Part shown: positions 1 through 13,439 of the stretch, piece after piece
How the letters are laid out: each line of letters opens with the position of its first letter
Position numbering within the stretch: position 1 is the first letter of the stretch
Assembly (NCBI RefSeq): GCF_027596085.1
Contig: NC_072472.1
Coordinates: forward strand, 9,312,219-9,376,218
DNA length: 64,000 bases
From: Anoplopoma fimbria
Lineage: Eukaryota > Chordata > Actinopteri > Perciformes > Anoplopomatidae
Direction of reading: 5' to 3'
Notes under the pieces: model-generated
Database searches by the model: none
Told to the model about the DNA's origin: nothing
The model's input: the letters and a program-made list of their open reading frames with translations, nothing else
Made by a program: the position numbers and the translations under genes

Positions 1-653
1 GGAAGGGATAGTGTCTCCATGTTCAAACAAATAACAGCAAAAGAGTCTTCTAGGATGTCCCAAAGGTAGTTCAAACTCTAGGATGCCTTCAAGTACGCTC
101 TAGCGTGGAGAAAACGGTTGTGAAAAAATGCCACTGGTTGTGTTTACCTGGATTTACCTCAAACATTTTGATGCAAAGCGTAAAACTGGTAAATGGCATT
201 GCATTTATAGGGGGCCTCTCTAGTATTTCGACCACTCAAAGCGACACTTCATATCAACATTCAACCACTCACAAACACATCCATACACTGATGGTAGAGG
301 CTTCAATAAAAGATACCAAACGGCTCATCAGGATCTAAACTAAATGCTTGTTCACGTCCAGTCACACACCGATGGCACAGTTTTCAGGAGCAATGTGGTG
401 TTCAGTATCTTGCCCTGGAACACGTTGACATGAGGACTCCAATGTGTTTGGAGTTTAGACTGTGAATCAGAGATGATGTCAAATAACTCCCAGCTGCTGC
501 CAAGCTCTACAGGACCTGGATCCAAAAACTATACTGTACCACAAAGACCTGAGACATACGATCCATTTTTTTATGGTTTTAACCAACTAGGCATATCAGC
601 CCTCACACAAACACATAGAAAAGCTGCCTGAGCTGCTAGTCCCAGAGTTGTCT

Positions 654-775
<122 letters not shown>

Positions 776-925
776 CCTAGTTTGTGTGTAAGTCCTTCAG
801 GTAATACAATCTGTCTGCTGCCTTCCCTGTTCCCCAATTACCACAGGTAATTCCCCAACCCATGTGACCACATTGAACACATGTCCCATTAGCTCCCTGT
901 TAGCCCTGCTCACACTCAGTCCCAC

Positions 926-928
<3 letters not shown>

Positions 929-964
<36 letters not shown>
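929..964 (+). repeat. (CT)n microsatellite
   Basis: Uninterrupted CT repeat that ends in TTTCTCTCTG. Confidence 0.95.
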
Positions 965-971
<7 letters not shown>

Positions 972-3499
972 GTCTATTTGCAACAAGTGTTCTTCTCAGT
1001 TCTTCTCTATTTCATTAGATTGTTTTCTCTAGTCCATCAGCAAACGCAGACATCAAGTGAGTTCCGTACATGACAAAATGCTATTCAGGGGCGAGAGGAG
1101 CAAGAAGCCTTCCAGAGGAGGCTGCAACGAGGACACACAAGTACATCACACTTAGAGGGGCACTCCCGTCAGTCCCATGTCTCAGTTTGAGCTCAGAGAT
1201 TTTTTTTAAGAGAAAGCCTGTGCTATAAACTGTGGGTGTGTATTTTGGAAGACAAGTATGGTCGGATGAAAGAAGCTGTCAGGACACTGCATTATGGGAA
1301 GTTTATAGAACCCACTGTTGTTGGAGATTGTCCCATATTCGGGACAAAAAAGCTTGGACATTTTGATTTTTCATAAACCTGAGAGACTTTCTAAGACCTT
1401 TTGCTTTTTGAAGTGGGGCAAAAAGTGAAAACATGATCATGATCATATATTTATTCTCCACTTTCATATCTGGCACAATTGAAAGCCCTTTTATAAAAGT
1501 AAGACATTAGTTCATAATGAAGACACATGTTTTATAGTTGATCAATATTATTGGAATGGAAAATCCCACCACTGGACCATGTATGTTTTATGACTTAGTT
1601 CAGAAGCATCAGATGACTATGGGCTGGAAATCTGTTCAGTAATTGGATACTGTGGCTAATCTGATGGGACAGTAAAATGATGGTATAGATTCAGCAGCAT
1701 CAATAACATTTGAAATGTGCTTGAGTCAAATAGCATATCTATTTGAGCTTGTGTGATTACATATAATCAGCGGGGCGTGTGAAATAAACATACAAATCAT
1801 TTGATTGATCTTATGGTTCTAAATAGCTGTTTACTGTTCATGTGTGGATTCATTTGATGCTGCATGTTGTACGGTTTAATTTAAAGAGACGGAATGCATT
1901 TTTACATTTTATTTTCATAACTGATATGCACCAAAGGAGGAAATTACTGAATGTGATTTTGTTTTAACATACAATAGTGCATCTCCAGTGGTGGAAGAAG
2001 TACTTGGATCCTTTAAGCAATTAATACTCCAATGTGAAAATAAATAGGAGTGAATCACATTAGCATGGAGGAGGCACCAGCGCTGGCCAGCACTGTATTA
2101 CATCAAAAGTGTACGTGTGTGTGTGTGTGTGTATGTGCATGTATTTAGCAATGGCTTTATTGAGGGATGCTTATAACACTATTACTCCTAAAATGAGGAG
2201 CTTGGTCTTAGAATCAGCCAGGAAAACTTTAAAATGTCAAATTACAATATTCTATTAGCAGTTATACTGACAGGCCTGAGAAAATGTACAAGTAAATCCA
2301 CATTATAAATGCTTTTAATATGCTGTTCTTTTTATTCCGACAGTGAAACTAATGTTGAATTTAAGAAAAAGCAGTAAAATAGATAAATATCCCCACCATC
2401 ACTAAATGGGTTGATTTGAAATATTGTGCAGCTCCAATACTTTTATTACATTGTAAAAAGATCTAGGAAGGCAAAATATCATCTCATTATATCTCAATCA
2501 TCAAAAAGGAAAGAAGAAGCAGCCCAGCAGCTTGAAAACAAATTAATAATAGGACATATCTAAGTATATGTATCACATACAGTATAATTAAATGGAGAGT
2601 CAGCCTTACTTGCTTTTTGTTTGTCATTTGTATGCCATGTAGTCTGTACTGACTGCAATTACATTATTGTAGTAGAGTAAAATAATTTCATATCTCACAG
2701 AATTCTGTCCATTGTACACTTATTTTTAGTTTATATATCAATGTATATCCACATTGTGTCACATTGCAGATTTATGTATGCAGTCGATATGTTTATCTAT
2801 CTATGTGACAAAAACAATTTCCTGTACAAATGTCGAGTAAATGTCTACAAAGCAACCCTGCACCATGTATTCAATGATAATATGAAAACTCTCAGTATTT
2901 TGTATCAGTTACTGTGGCTGATTATGTGATTATCTGATGCATTTGATCTACTTTTATTGAAAATTAGAATTTTCTGCATTATGTGTGATTTCATTACAGC
3001 AGCAACAAGGTTATTTGGACGTTACAGTATTTATTACTCCAAACCAACCTATTATTACCAACTCAAACAAAAACAAGAAACCAAAAATACAAATAGTTTA
3101 CTTAAACTCCTAAATCAGGAGAAAGGATAGCTGAAATAAAGTCTATCTACCCCAGCTGATCCCCAGGGCGACGAATGCCCATATGTAACCCATGATACTA
3201 TTAATGTTTGTTTTACAAAAAGGTAGACAAAGGTCGGAGGTGGAGGCTGGCCTTGTACACCATTACCAACCAGCCAAGAAATAACCCTATTCAGTGAGTA
3301 AACAATGCTGTGTTTCTATACCTGAAAATGAAAATGAAAATAATAAAACATGCTAGGTGTTTGCACTGACTATACTATCTTTTTCAGAGAATATGAAGAC
3401 GATGAAGAGAATGAAATGGTTGATAGCATCCTTAAATCTGACTTCAACATGATAATTAAGATGTCGAGCCTTCATTTTGAAAGCATGCGTGTCTGTGTG

Positions 3500-3614
<115 letters not shown>

Positions 3615-3756
3615 TGTCATGCTCAGATCGTTCAGGCAGGCGTTATCTCGCAGCTGTTAAAAACCTGTGCTCATTTAAAAATGGGATGGAAAACAATTAT
3701 TTGAGCTGTTGGAGTAAATAAAGTAGAAAGGGCTCATGAGTGTAGATGTGAGTATT

Positions 3757-3760
<4 letters not shown>

Positions 3761-3846
<86 letters not shown>

Positions 3847-3863
3847 CGTGTGTGTGTGTGTGT
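3761..3863 (+). repeat. (TG)n microsatellite with TGCG interruption
   Basis: About 103 bp, with a TGCGTGCG interruption near 3841-3849 that breaks the pure repeat. Confidence 0.97.
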
Positions 3864-4986
3864 CACTTCATTAATGAGCACCTTCCAGGCAGGTTGCTCT
3901 GATGAGGACTGGTGCTCTCCTTTCCACAGAGATGAGAGATGATGGTAGCAGCCCAAAGTCTCATTATAAAGTGAGCCTAACAAACCAGCAGTTCATATCT
4001 CTCTCACTGCTTAATGCCTCTGAGGAGAAAAGCCTGAATTTTCCTGTAATTTTCATTCTGTCTTTCATGTATTTGGCTTCCTCAGAACGGTGATGGTTGG
4101 TTTGTCTTCTGCTTCCTCCTCCGCCTCCTACGCCATGGCCACTCTCTGTGATGCAACCTCCCCCAGGTGACTTTTTTTCCAAGAAGTACTGATATGACCA
4201 ACAGGTTGTCATGGTTATAAGATGTAGCAACAAGGCTTGAGATGCTGTTGGATTCATTCATTCAAAAAGCATGTTAGAAGATATTTTTGCTTTGTGGTGT
4301 TTGTGATCTAAACATTCCTTCTGACGACCCACCTTGAATAAAATGTTCTCTAAATAGCATATCATGTATTTTTGATGGGAGCACTTTACAATGCAATGAA
4401 TATATATTGTACGTATATGTGGCCCCAGAAGAATAAATTCATTTCTGCACCCTAAACCAGTGTTTCCAAACTGTAGGTCAAGGCTTCTCAAGAGGTCCAA
4501 AGATGAATTAGAATGGTCACAACACAATCAAAGGGCTTTTCTCAAAAGTGTTGCTTTTTTCTTGCTACAACACTGGATACTTTCACATCTTCAGGCCTCT
4601 AAAACTCCTTAAAATAAAACACTCTGAGGAAGATACATTTGTTTCAACTGATCACAACAAAGGCTTTGACATGTGAGAAGGAGACACAAGTAGACACTGC
4701 TTTGTTTTAAGGGGTTACAAGCCAAAAGAGTTAGAGTAGGAGGACTCTGCTGTTCTGAACTATATATAAACTAAAGTAAGACACAACAAGAAGTTTGCAA
4801 TTTAGAAAGAAAACAAGACTAAAGCTGTATTCCAATTCCTTAATACATAGTAATTGTAAATATTACAGTACTATATATTAATCTTTATGGTATTCTGGTT
4901 TTAAAAAGTAATTTATGAGAAATCAACATACTGTTTTGTACTAAGTAAAGTGATGCTGATGATCTGTGCTTTGTGCAAAGAAACTC

Positions 4987-5360
4987 AAAATATGGGTTCA
5001 GTAATACAGCTGAGGCTGCAGGTAATAAATTGTGCATGTATTTAGTCATGAACTAGTGTATTGGACAAATTTTGACCTGATGATGACGCTAATGAAAAGA
5101 AAAGGAATAACCAAAGTTATTAGAATTCATCCTGAGGGGGACATGAATGTACCAAAATGTCAAGGCATTACATTCCAAGTGACAAATGTGCAGCTAATGG
5201 TGGCGCTACAGGAAAAGTCAGAGGATCACCAAAGTCATCAGGATTCTGCCTCTGGGCACCATTAGTGTTTGTACAAAATTTCATGGCAATCCATTCCATA
5301 TTTGTTGAAATATTTCATTCAAGAACAAAAGTGGTGGACAGACCGACGCACCAGACACTG
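4987..5360 (+). repeat. Dispersed teleost repeat, copy 1
   Basis: Contains ACAGCTGAGGCTG, TATTGGACAAATTTTGACCT, GATGATGACGCTA, GGATCACCAAAGTCAT, AAATTTCATGGCAATCCAT and TGGACAGACCGACGCACC in the order typical of a common non-coding repeat of percomorph genomes. I recognise the family from memory but not its formal name. The 3' half appears twice within the unit, as it usually does. Confidence 0.75.
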
Positions 5361-5993
5361 CAAAGACTAAAGAGTCATGAGATTCTCCTTCATGAAACAG
5401 CTCCAAAAACTCTGAAGTTAATCAAGAAACCATATGTCACATTTCCAGGGCTATTAATGGGCGCTGACGACTCCCTATAAAAAACAACGAGGCAAAGCGA
5501 GCAGATGAGAAACAGTTGGAGAGGGTCATGGTGCGGCATGAAAAATCAGCAGCTGCAACTCCTCCTTCACCTTGGTGAAATTGCTTTGGTGTTTCAACAT
5601 GGAGATACTGTTGATTTCACAAAGGGAAAATACATTATGCAGCAACTCAACAATGTATATTTCATATATTAACAGGTCATATTGACCACACGATTCCATT
5701 GTCTAGTTTGGATTGTAAAACTGCTAATAATTCCCATAATGAGCAGACTTTCCGCTATAATCTCCAGTGAAGTCAGGATAATAGTAAAGAATGCCCTCAC
5801 AGGTATTACTTCCATAATGATATGTACAATGGTGGACAATTAGCTGTGCAATAATGATTATTATACTCTGGGTGGCTTCAGCCAAGCAATCTGATGCCAT
5901 AAATCTTAATTTGTTTAATGCCCGAAGTAAACCCGCACTCAATACTGATTAGGCCTAAATTTAATTCTTCACCCAAGGTGCTATACAACAGAG

Positions 5994-6036
5994 AAGTGAT
6001 TTAAATGGAAATTTGCTTATTCCATTTAAATCACTT
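5994..6036. repeat. Perfect hairpin, 17-bp arms, 9-nt loop
   Basis: AAGTGATTTAAATGGAA (5994-6010) is exactly reverse-complemented at 6020-6036. The loop is ATTTGCTTA. Confidence 0.9.
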
Positions 6037-7427
6037 GCATGAGACTGGCGATTAGAATTTAATTTTAAAGTTAGGAGGTACCTTACAAAAGGTGTGGCTC
6101 AGCCAATCAGAAAAAGGAACCAAATATTTGTTGAATTATAAAATATGAGTTTATGTGATCAGGCCAAAATAAACTACTTTCACGGAAAAGAATATTGACT
6201 CTTTGCTCTTTAATCTAAGGCATGGAAATGCCCTATGGAGTATTTTGAACAAGGATACAATCGAAATCTAAAAGGTAAACATCCAAGGTCTTTACTCCAA
6301 TTACTATATCAACTACCAAAAGAGAGACAGCCAGCACAAACTAAACGCAATATCCACAATAAAATGAAAAGGTTTTTTTTGCAGTATTGAGATTTGAGCA
6401 TGAAAGGCAAAAGGCGACACAAGAATCAGAGAACTCAAACTCAAAGACATTAAGTTTCCAGAAATTCCTAGGCGACCGCTGCTCCGCTTCCAAGATGATT
6501 TTATTATATAATATTTTCCTCTCTTTGTACTCAAGAGAGCTCTTTTGCAGAGGATATTGAGAGCAGCACAGCTCCTGTGTAACCACACTGCCCCCTATTG
6601 AAAAGAAAGAAAACCACAGCATCATGCCTGGTGCTTCTCTGCCTGTTGCCAAAAGATAACCGGAACCTGGTCGTTTCCAGAGCAAACTGCTCTCAGTCAG
6701 AGTATATTTCATAAAGTGTCTCCTACCCGACATTTTCTTTCCAGGAATGTTCCACTCTGTGAAAAGGCAGAAGCTGAGCGATCATAAGAGGGAATAAGAA
6801 TAAAGTAATTTAACATAAAACTGCTGTCCCTGTATTATTTAATATAATTGAAGAATTTGAAAATGTTTTGCTCTTTTATTTGAAAAATGTTTGCACTTTT
6901 ATTAGATTTTCTTGTGAACAGTGATTAAAACAACAATCACCAAAGAAAGAGAGGAAATCCCCTCTGACGACTTGCCTATTTAATTCTGAGATGTAAATTT
7001 GTTCTTGGAATCCTTGGAATTAATAAGACATGTGGATTGGTGGTGTAACCTCCCTCTGTTCTATCTTCATCCATTACGCCCCATCAGATGTACAAAGTAA
7101 TAGGACAACCTGCCACTTTTCCATTAAACAGACCATGAAATTGATTGAGTCCGGCCTCAATGTTATTACCCCGATGTTTTCCACCTTCAGTGTACAACCT
7201 TTAATAATGACATGAAGGAGAGCAGAAGAGAACACTGTGTTTTTGTATTATTCAGTCCCACACTGAGATGATGGTCGAGCTACAGGCAGCTCCCACTGCT
7301 CCCACTGCTCCCACCTCGTCCTTTCTTCTCTAACCCTAACATTATGAAGTCTCTTCACTCAAGCCTTTCAGGTTGGGCAGGGGTGAGATATGACATCTGG
7401 GAGTCAACCACAGTGGGACCCTTCACA

Positions 7428-7470
7428 CATTTGCTGCTCATTTTTTTTTTTTTTAAATGAGCAGCAAATG
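7428..7470. repeat. Perfect hairpin, 16-bp arms, T11 loop
   Basis: CATTTGCTGCTCATTT (7428-7443) is exactly reverse-complemented at 7455-7470. The loop is eleven T. Confidence 0.9.
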
Positions 7471-8429
7471 GGTGCACAGTTCACAACTTCATATCACAAA
7501 GACGACGAAGAAAATGAAGAGTAAAACATGAAAGGGGTTATGTTAAGGGAAGCTATTGAATGGTCAGCACCTTTCTTAACATCTATGATCTGGCCTCTGT
7601 CTCCCTCCAGTGGTAGGACAGTAGATCAAAACAATCTTTCAAGATATTAATGTTAACGATCATGTCAGTTGGCAGGAAGTAAGTGCATTAGATTATCTGC
7701 CTCTAATGATTCCAAAAGCCTTTTGATGCCCAACTTCCTGTCCCTCCTCCTGTATCTGCACTATGAGGGGTCGATGGATAAGTGCAGGAATACACAGTTT
7801 GGCCTGAATGCCAGGAACCATCTGCTAATCTGCTTAAATGGTTTTACTGTATTTGTACAGAGGATGCTTATAGCTGAGCAGGAAGGCTAAATATGTAAAA
7901 TATGAATCTGTATTGATGCATTGGAAGTTGCAGGGACACAAATTAAAGGGTAACAAGGTGAATTTGATCTAAAAAATATCATCAGATTTATACGTGATCA
8001 TAAACTTAGTTGCAAACCTAATTGATTTTGTCTGATGACATACTCATTTTGACAAAGTAGGTGAACAATAGGGATAAATTACCCTGGACTTTAAATGAGC
8101 CTGTAAATCGTTGAAAATACAACAAATATAAGTATAATTTCCTTAAGAAACATTCATTTCACCTAAGTTACAGAAGGGAGGACTGCAAGCACTGTCATTA
8201 TATTTGCAATAAAATGTTTAAGAAAATGATATTTGCATAAATGTATTGCAGATAAGATTGTAATGTGTAGGGGGCATGTGTACCAGGCACAAAATATGAC
8301 TTTTTAGAGCTAAAAATGTGTTTCAAAAAAGCTCAACCTTTTGTCTGTCCAGTAGAACGCTAATAGAGTACGATGACAGTGGAAACAGGAAATAACCATG
8401 ACTAATAATCTGCCTGCATGCCTAAACTA

Positions 8430-9480
8430 GAGTGTACAGCCATGCTAGTGGATCAATAAGGCTGTACTCACAGACACAACAATGCTTTAAGCTAAATGCT
8501 AAAGTAAGCATGCTAACATGCACACAATGACAATGCTGACACGTTAATGTTTAGCATGTGTAACCTTTGTTGTGTTCATCATCTAAATTAAGCATGTGCG
8601 CATGCCAACATTTGCTGATTTACAGTACAAACAAATCCCTGCATTCCAAGTTGCATGCCCAAACAAAGTGTATACTGTTGAATTCTGTATGCATTCAATT
8701 GGGACATGCTACTTCCTCATAACATTGAAGGCTAATCGATGAAGGCTGGGACACAGTCTTGAGCTGTGGAGTGTGGGCAGAGTAACTGGAGCTGCGATGT
8801 TGGAGGGTTTACTGCAGACGGCACTAGGAATAAAGGGATGATGTCCGCTCCAGTGCTCTTTGGTTGCACTCTGCCTGACATAACTTTTGTAGTAAGCTTG
8901 TGCACCAGCTAGTGAGCCTTCAGGGCAAGATTTTCCTGTGAATGTGTTGTATCCCAATGATATGAAGCGTGACATCTTCCCTTTTAAATCTCCTTGATAA
9001 CAACTTGAGCTTTGATCCTCATGCTCATACATCTGCTGGGTAGAGGATTATGGGTCAGAGTAGCCAGAAAAGACTCCTGGCTTGGATACTGCAAAATACA
9101 ACCGGATGCAGTAGGACATCCTGGTATTTTTGGCGTACTGCATTTGACATACTTATTATTGACATACAATATTAGAGCATTGGAGAACACAGGATGTACA
9201 CCTGAGGCTGATGTCTTTTGTTTCGCAGGTACATATGTGATCATAAATCTAAATATTGGACAATGCAAAATTTCAACATGCTGATGACACTAGATAAAAC
9301 ATTAAGGGATCACCAAAGTTAATACAATTAATCCAGGGGGACATGATTGTGTGTACCAAATTGCATGGCAATCCAGCCATGTTCATAATCCTCTGGAGAT
9401 CATGAATATCTGGACAAATTTCATGGCAAACCATCCAATAGTTCCGTCTGGACCAAAGACCTAGTCATGGCTGAAAATAC
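8430..9480 (+). repeat. Dispersed teleost repeat, copy 2, split by a nested insertion
   Basis: The 5' part (TAAGCTAAATGCTAAAG, AGCATGCTAACATGCACAC, CCAACATTTGCTGATT) runs to about 8638. The family resumes at about 9194 with CACCTGAGGCTGATG, TATTGGACAATGC, GGGATCACCAAAG, AATTTCATGGCAAACCATCC and TCTGGACCAAAG. The roughly 555 bp between belong to something else. Confidence 0.65.
8638..9193. mobile_element. Probable nested element inside dispersed repeat copy 2
   Basis: Interrupts the host repeat. Its ends are rich in GTATACT/GACATACT-type words (GTATACTGTTGAATTC, CAATTGGGACATGCTAC; GGCGTACTGCATTTGACATA), reminiscent of another common teleost repeat whose termini carry such words. The boundaries depend on a remembered consensus of the host repeat. 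No coding content. Confidence 0.45.
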
Positions 9481-12400
9481 AAAGTTGATCAGATTTGTTC
9501 TACTGACAGTATGACATACTGCACCATGTTCTAAGAGCACACATCCTACAGCATTTTCAATTTCAGGATGTGATCCAAGAACAAGTTCAGACAGTTTCTT
9601 CTTCTCTGTAGTTATCTATATAGGGATCTGTACATTGTGTTCAAACAGTGAACTCCTAAAAAAATCTGTATGTACGTTTAGTTAAGCCAATTCTGAGGCG
9701 ACCATGCTCGAGAGGGGCTTAAAAAGATAAAAAGAAAAGAAAAAAAACATTTTAGTTTGGTCCGACAGGCAGTGATCAAAGTCAGAGATCAGATGGGACT
9801 TTAGGAACATAATGTGCTCAGCCAAGTGCACAAAGCTTTCCTGACAGGACAAAGTTGGTTCAGGGTTGACATTGATTTATGGTGTGGTGCTGAGCATTCT
9901 TTGGCTAAAGGGATAGAGAGGAGACACGGGGGGTCTGCAGACACATTGTAAGTTCTTGTTAAACTGATCAGAGCAGACTGTGCTCAAACCATCACTGAGA
10001 TATCAAGCTGAACATGTAAAGTCTCCTTCTCGGTTTTATACTTAGGATCCAAGAAGTAGAAGGCAGTGTTCCCCCCGAGGCTCTGTGAGTGTTTTCATGT
10101 CTTGTACAAGCAGTCCGGTTTGGCTCCCTTGTGAATATAGGCTACTGTCGCACTGTATATGATTATATATTCCTTTTGGGTTATTCATGCTTAATGTTTC
10201 ATCTTTTAAAATTCACATGTGTAGAATTTCTGATTTATTATTAACAAGACAATTTGTGCTAAAGGCAATATTTCTGCGACATGTTATCTCTTTGGAATAG
10301 TTGCTGTTTGTCCTTTTAGGCAAAACATATGTATATCATATCATAATTATTGCTTCAACTGACAATTAATACATATTTAACCAACTTTATTTATTCAAAC
10401 ATTTAGTTCATCAATCATTTATATGTAAATGTCAAAAATAAAATAATTTAAAATAATGAATCACGTGTAACCAGGGGCCAAATTGTCTTAATTTATCAGA
10501 CAAGGAGTCAAGAAAAGTCCCACAAGTATTTATTATAAAGTAAGAAAAATACTTTATTTTTTTTTTTACTTTATAGCAGTTTCAAGATGTGTCCAGCAGG
10601 TATTTGATTTTTTTTTTCTTGATAAAAGCCAAACAAGATCAATTAACATACTTAAAATCGGAAGAAAATTGAATCAAAGCTAAAATAAAGGCCCGCTTAT
10701 CTTTAAGTGTTTTTCAGCAAATAGAATTATGATTATAAAATGTATTTTATCAAATATGTAATCATATTGCATTATTCTTAATTGTTAAATGTGTCCTAAA
10801 ACAATTTAGGATTGGTTAGCTCCGTCACCAGACAGACGGATTTACCTCTTCAGTGTGAACGAATGGGCTTGAGTGCCACTGCGGGGTAGGAAAGGTCGTA
10901 ATTATTGAGAAACTGGTCATTTTATGGGATTTGTTGACAACAACAGGAGCCTTATCCTCTATTTGAAATGTACGTTTTTGAGTTTGAAAAAAGTTTCTTA
11001 TCTTGTTTTTGTTTTTCAAGTTAACAACATATTGGTTAACGTTTTTGTTTTTTCCTCTAAGCACTGTATGATGTCATAAGTGTGTTCTGGCTCCTATGGG
11101 ATTTAGAAGCATTATAGTCTCAAGGTTATACAGAGCTCAGGTTAAAAACAACCAAACAGATGCTTATGTTATTTCTGTGCACCAACCAGGAGTGGCAAAA
11201 CACTCATAATCATGAACATCAACAGCTTTCTGCGCCTGAGAATGATGGAATGTAAACACACACACATAACTGTGCGAACACGAAAAACGTCCAGTCATCA
11301 TAAGCAGCTGAGGACAGGAGATAGCTACTGTTTGTGTCAGTTCAAGCTCAAGAATATGTCTGACTAGTATTCTCATGTCAAGCACTCAGAGCCCACAGAA
11401 CAAACAAGATGTAAAAAGTCAAACACAACCTGACTTTAATACAGGACACAACCACTGTGTTCCCACTGCTGGTTCCACTCTGTCAACATGCAGATATGCT
11501 GCTTCGCTGTGACTGTCTCTCCTTATCAACATTCCAGTCGTGACCTCGGCCCAGACACACTGATCAACTTTGTTTTTTAATCAGTCAGCTGTTCGAGGGA
11601 ACCGAGAGAGTGGAAAGCAAAAACGTTCCGCCCTCAGCTGACATCTGTTGGGGTTCCGTAAAGTTTGTTGACTCTATATTTGGACACAGAATGTCTGATG
11701 CTTCTGAAAGTTGTGTCTGAGGTTTACTGACCGCACAGAGGCAGAAACAATCTTTGTGATATAATGTGTGCACCGATGCACAGTCGGCAGTTTGTACACC
11801 AAGCTGTCTGATCCTTAAAGCTTGGTCAGTATAAAGTGGCATGAGGCAATCTATTACTTACTGCTGACCTCCATCTGGGACAAAGAAAGTAGAACAGCAG
11901 GCATGCCTCTGGTACAGCTTAATAACCCATAGTGGACATAAATAATACTTTCATATTTCAACAATGAGTAAGCTAGTAAGTCCAAAACGAATAAAAGTGA
12001 CAGTTTTGTAAACGACCACAATCAAAAGTGTGTTTTTGTCCATAATTACAGTAACCAAGTGTACTACAAACAGAGCAAAGAGGAAGCAAGCTTCTGTATA
12101 AAAAAGGAAATGCCATTGAGCAATACTGAGTGAGCATTGCAACATTCTCCAGTGTTGCAATGTCAGTTCTGGCATTCGTGTTTATATTTTGATATTGGAG
12201 AAAGTTGGGAGTTAACTTTATGTATCAGTGGCATTCATTTAGTGAAAACTTGACACCCATATTTAGAACTGAGTGCAGCATGTCATCATGGTACAGTGCA
12301 AACAAACAGTGTAAGTCAGGACTGTGATGCCCTGAAAATATATTCGTCAAATACTCCTTTTCTTCTCAGCTAAGGCAGGAAAAAAAGAGAATGAAAGCAA

Positions 12401-12743
12401 AAGAAAACAAATAGAAAGTGTACCTACCTATATCTAGACATACTTCAGGTACCCACTGTAGGTGAAGTACATTGCTGAACACCTTTAAGTCATTAAAAAT
12501 GGGTTCTTTTTTAATTTGCAGAAACTACTATAACTCCTTCATGCTTAATTATATGCAGTTTCCATATATTATCCAGTGACAAGAACATTGACAACCATAA
12601 TTGTGTATTAAAAGAATAAATTCATCATAAACAGGTATTGCAGCATTAGAATTAGACATACCTGTATGTGGTTCAAGTGCATCTGGTTTTGGTTCTTCTT
12701 ATAGCAATGTTGGTCGGCCAGTTGTTAAGTCTCTCTTTTGGGT

Positions 12744-12860
12744 AGAGCTGAAATGATTAGTTGATTAATCAGTTATGCATAGGCAGGAAATGAATGGTCA
12801 ACAATTTTGATAATCAATTGGTGGTCTGAGTATTTATTGAAAGCAAACATTTGCTGTATA
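12744..12860. repeat. Fragment of the same hAT-like family
   Basis: AGAGCTGAAATGATTAGTTG, ATTAATCAGTTATGCA and TTTTGATAATCAATTGGT resemble the outer portions of the element near 34.7 kb. Internal sequence is short or lost. Boundaries are approximate. Confidence 0.5.
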
Positions 12861-13112
12861 TGTCATCATGGTCGAAACCAGCCTACCTTTCACACAGCTG
12901 AAGGGAAAAAGGTAACATGAAAGTCATTTAAAGCAGCTGTCGTAATGTGAATAAATGACAAGGTGTCAAACAAGCACAAGCTAAATATAATTTGAGATTA
13001 TATATTTCAAGATCAGATCTCTTTGCAGTGATGGGGGGGTATAGCCTTTGTCAGATTACCTGTAGAGGAAATTAATTTATAACAATAAAGAGAGAAACAA
13101 TCATCATGCAGT

Positions 13113-13345
13113 TACAGTACCAAGTCAAAAGTTTGGACACACCTTCTCATTCAACTACTTTGAAGAATCTAAAATATAAAACATATTCTGGTTTGTTGAG
13201 CATTTGTTTGTTTACCACATAATTCCATATGTGTCCCTTCATAGTTTGGATGTCTTCAATATTAATCTACAATGTAGAAAAAAATTAAAAATGCAGAAAA
13301 ACCATTGAATGATTAGATGTGTCCAAACTTTTGACTGGTACTGTA
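13113..13345. mobile_element. Internally deleted Tc1/mariner element
   Basis: A 229-bp element (13115-13343) flanked by TA on both sides (13113-13114 and 13344-13345), the Tc1 target-site signature. Its ends are inverted repeats: CAGTACC(A)AGTCAAAAG and GTTTGGACACA, with one extra A in the left copy. The interior (TTCTACATTGTAG, CTTTGAAGAATCT) resembles the subterminal region of Tc1 elements abundant in salmonids and other fish. No transposase reading frame remains, so it is non-autonomous. Confidence 0.9.
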
Positions 13346-13439
13346 TATTTCAGCACCCCATAACAAATAAATATATACACTCCTGGGTCACTCACTATAG
13401 AAATCTTCCATTTCCAGTGAAAGCTCGACCATTTTGTGA

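Noticed and set aside
6587..6602. Second CTCF-like site (CTGCCCCCTATTG on +)
   Set aside because: Two mismatches to the core consensus at its edge; too weak to list as a feature.
6341..6733. 130-codon open frame on the - strand
   Set aside because: No recognisable domain, no plausible splice structure, and composition like the surrounding intergenic DNA.
5994..7470. The hairpins as microRNA precursors
   Set aside because: Arms of 16-18 bp are too short for a canonical precursor and the flanks do not extend the stems.
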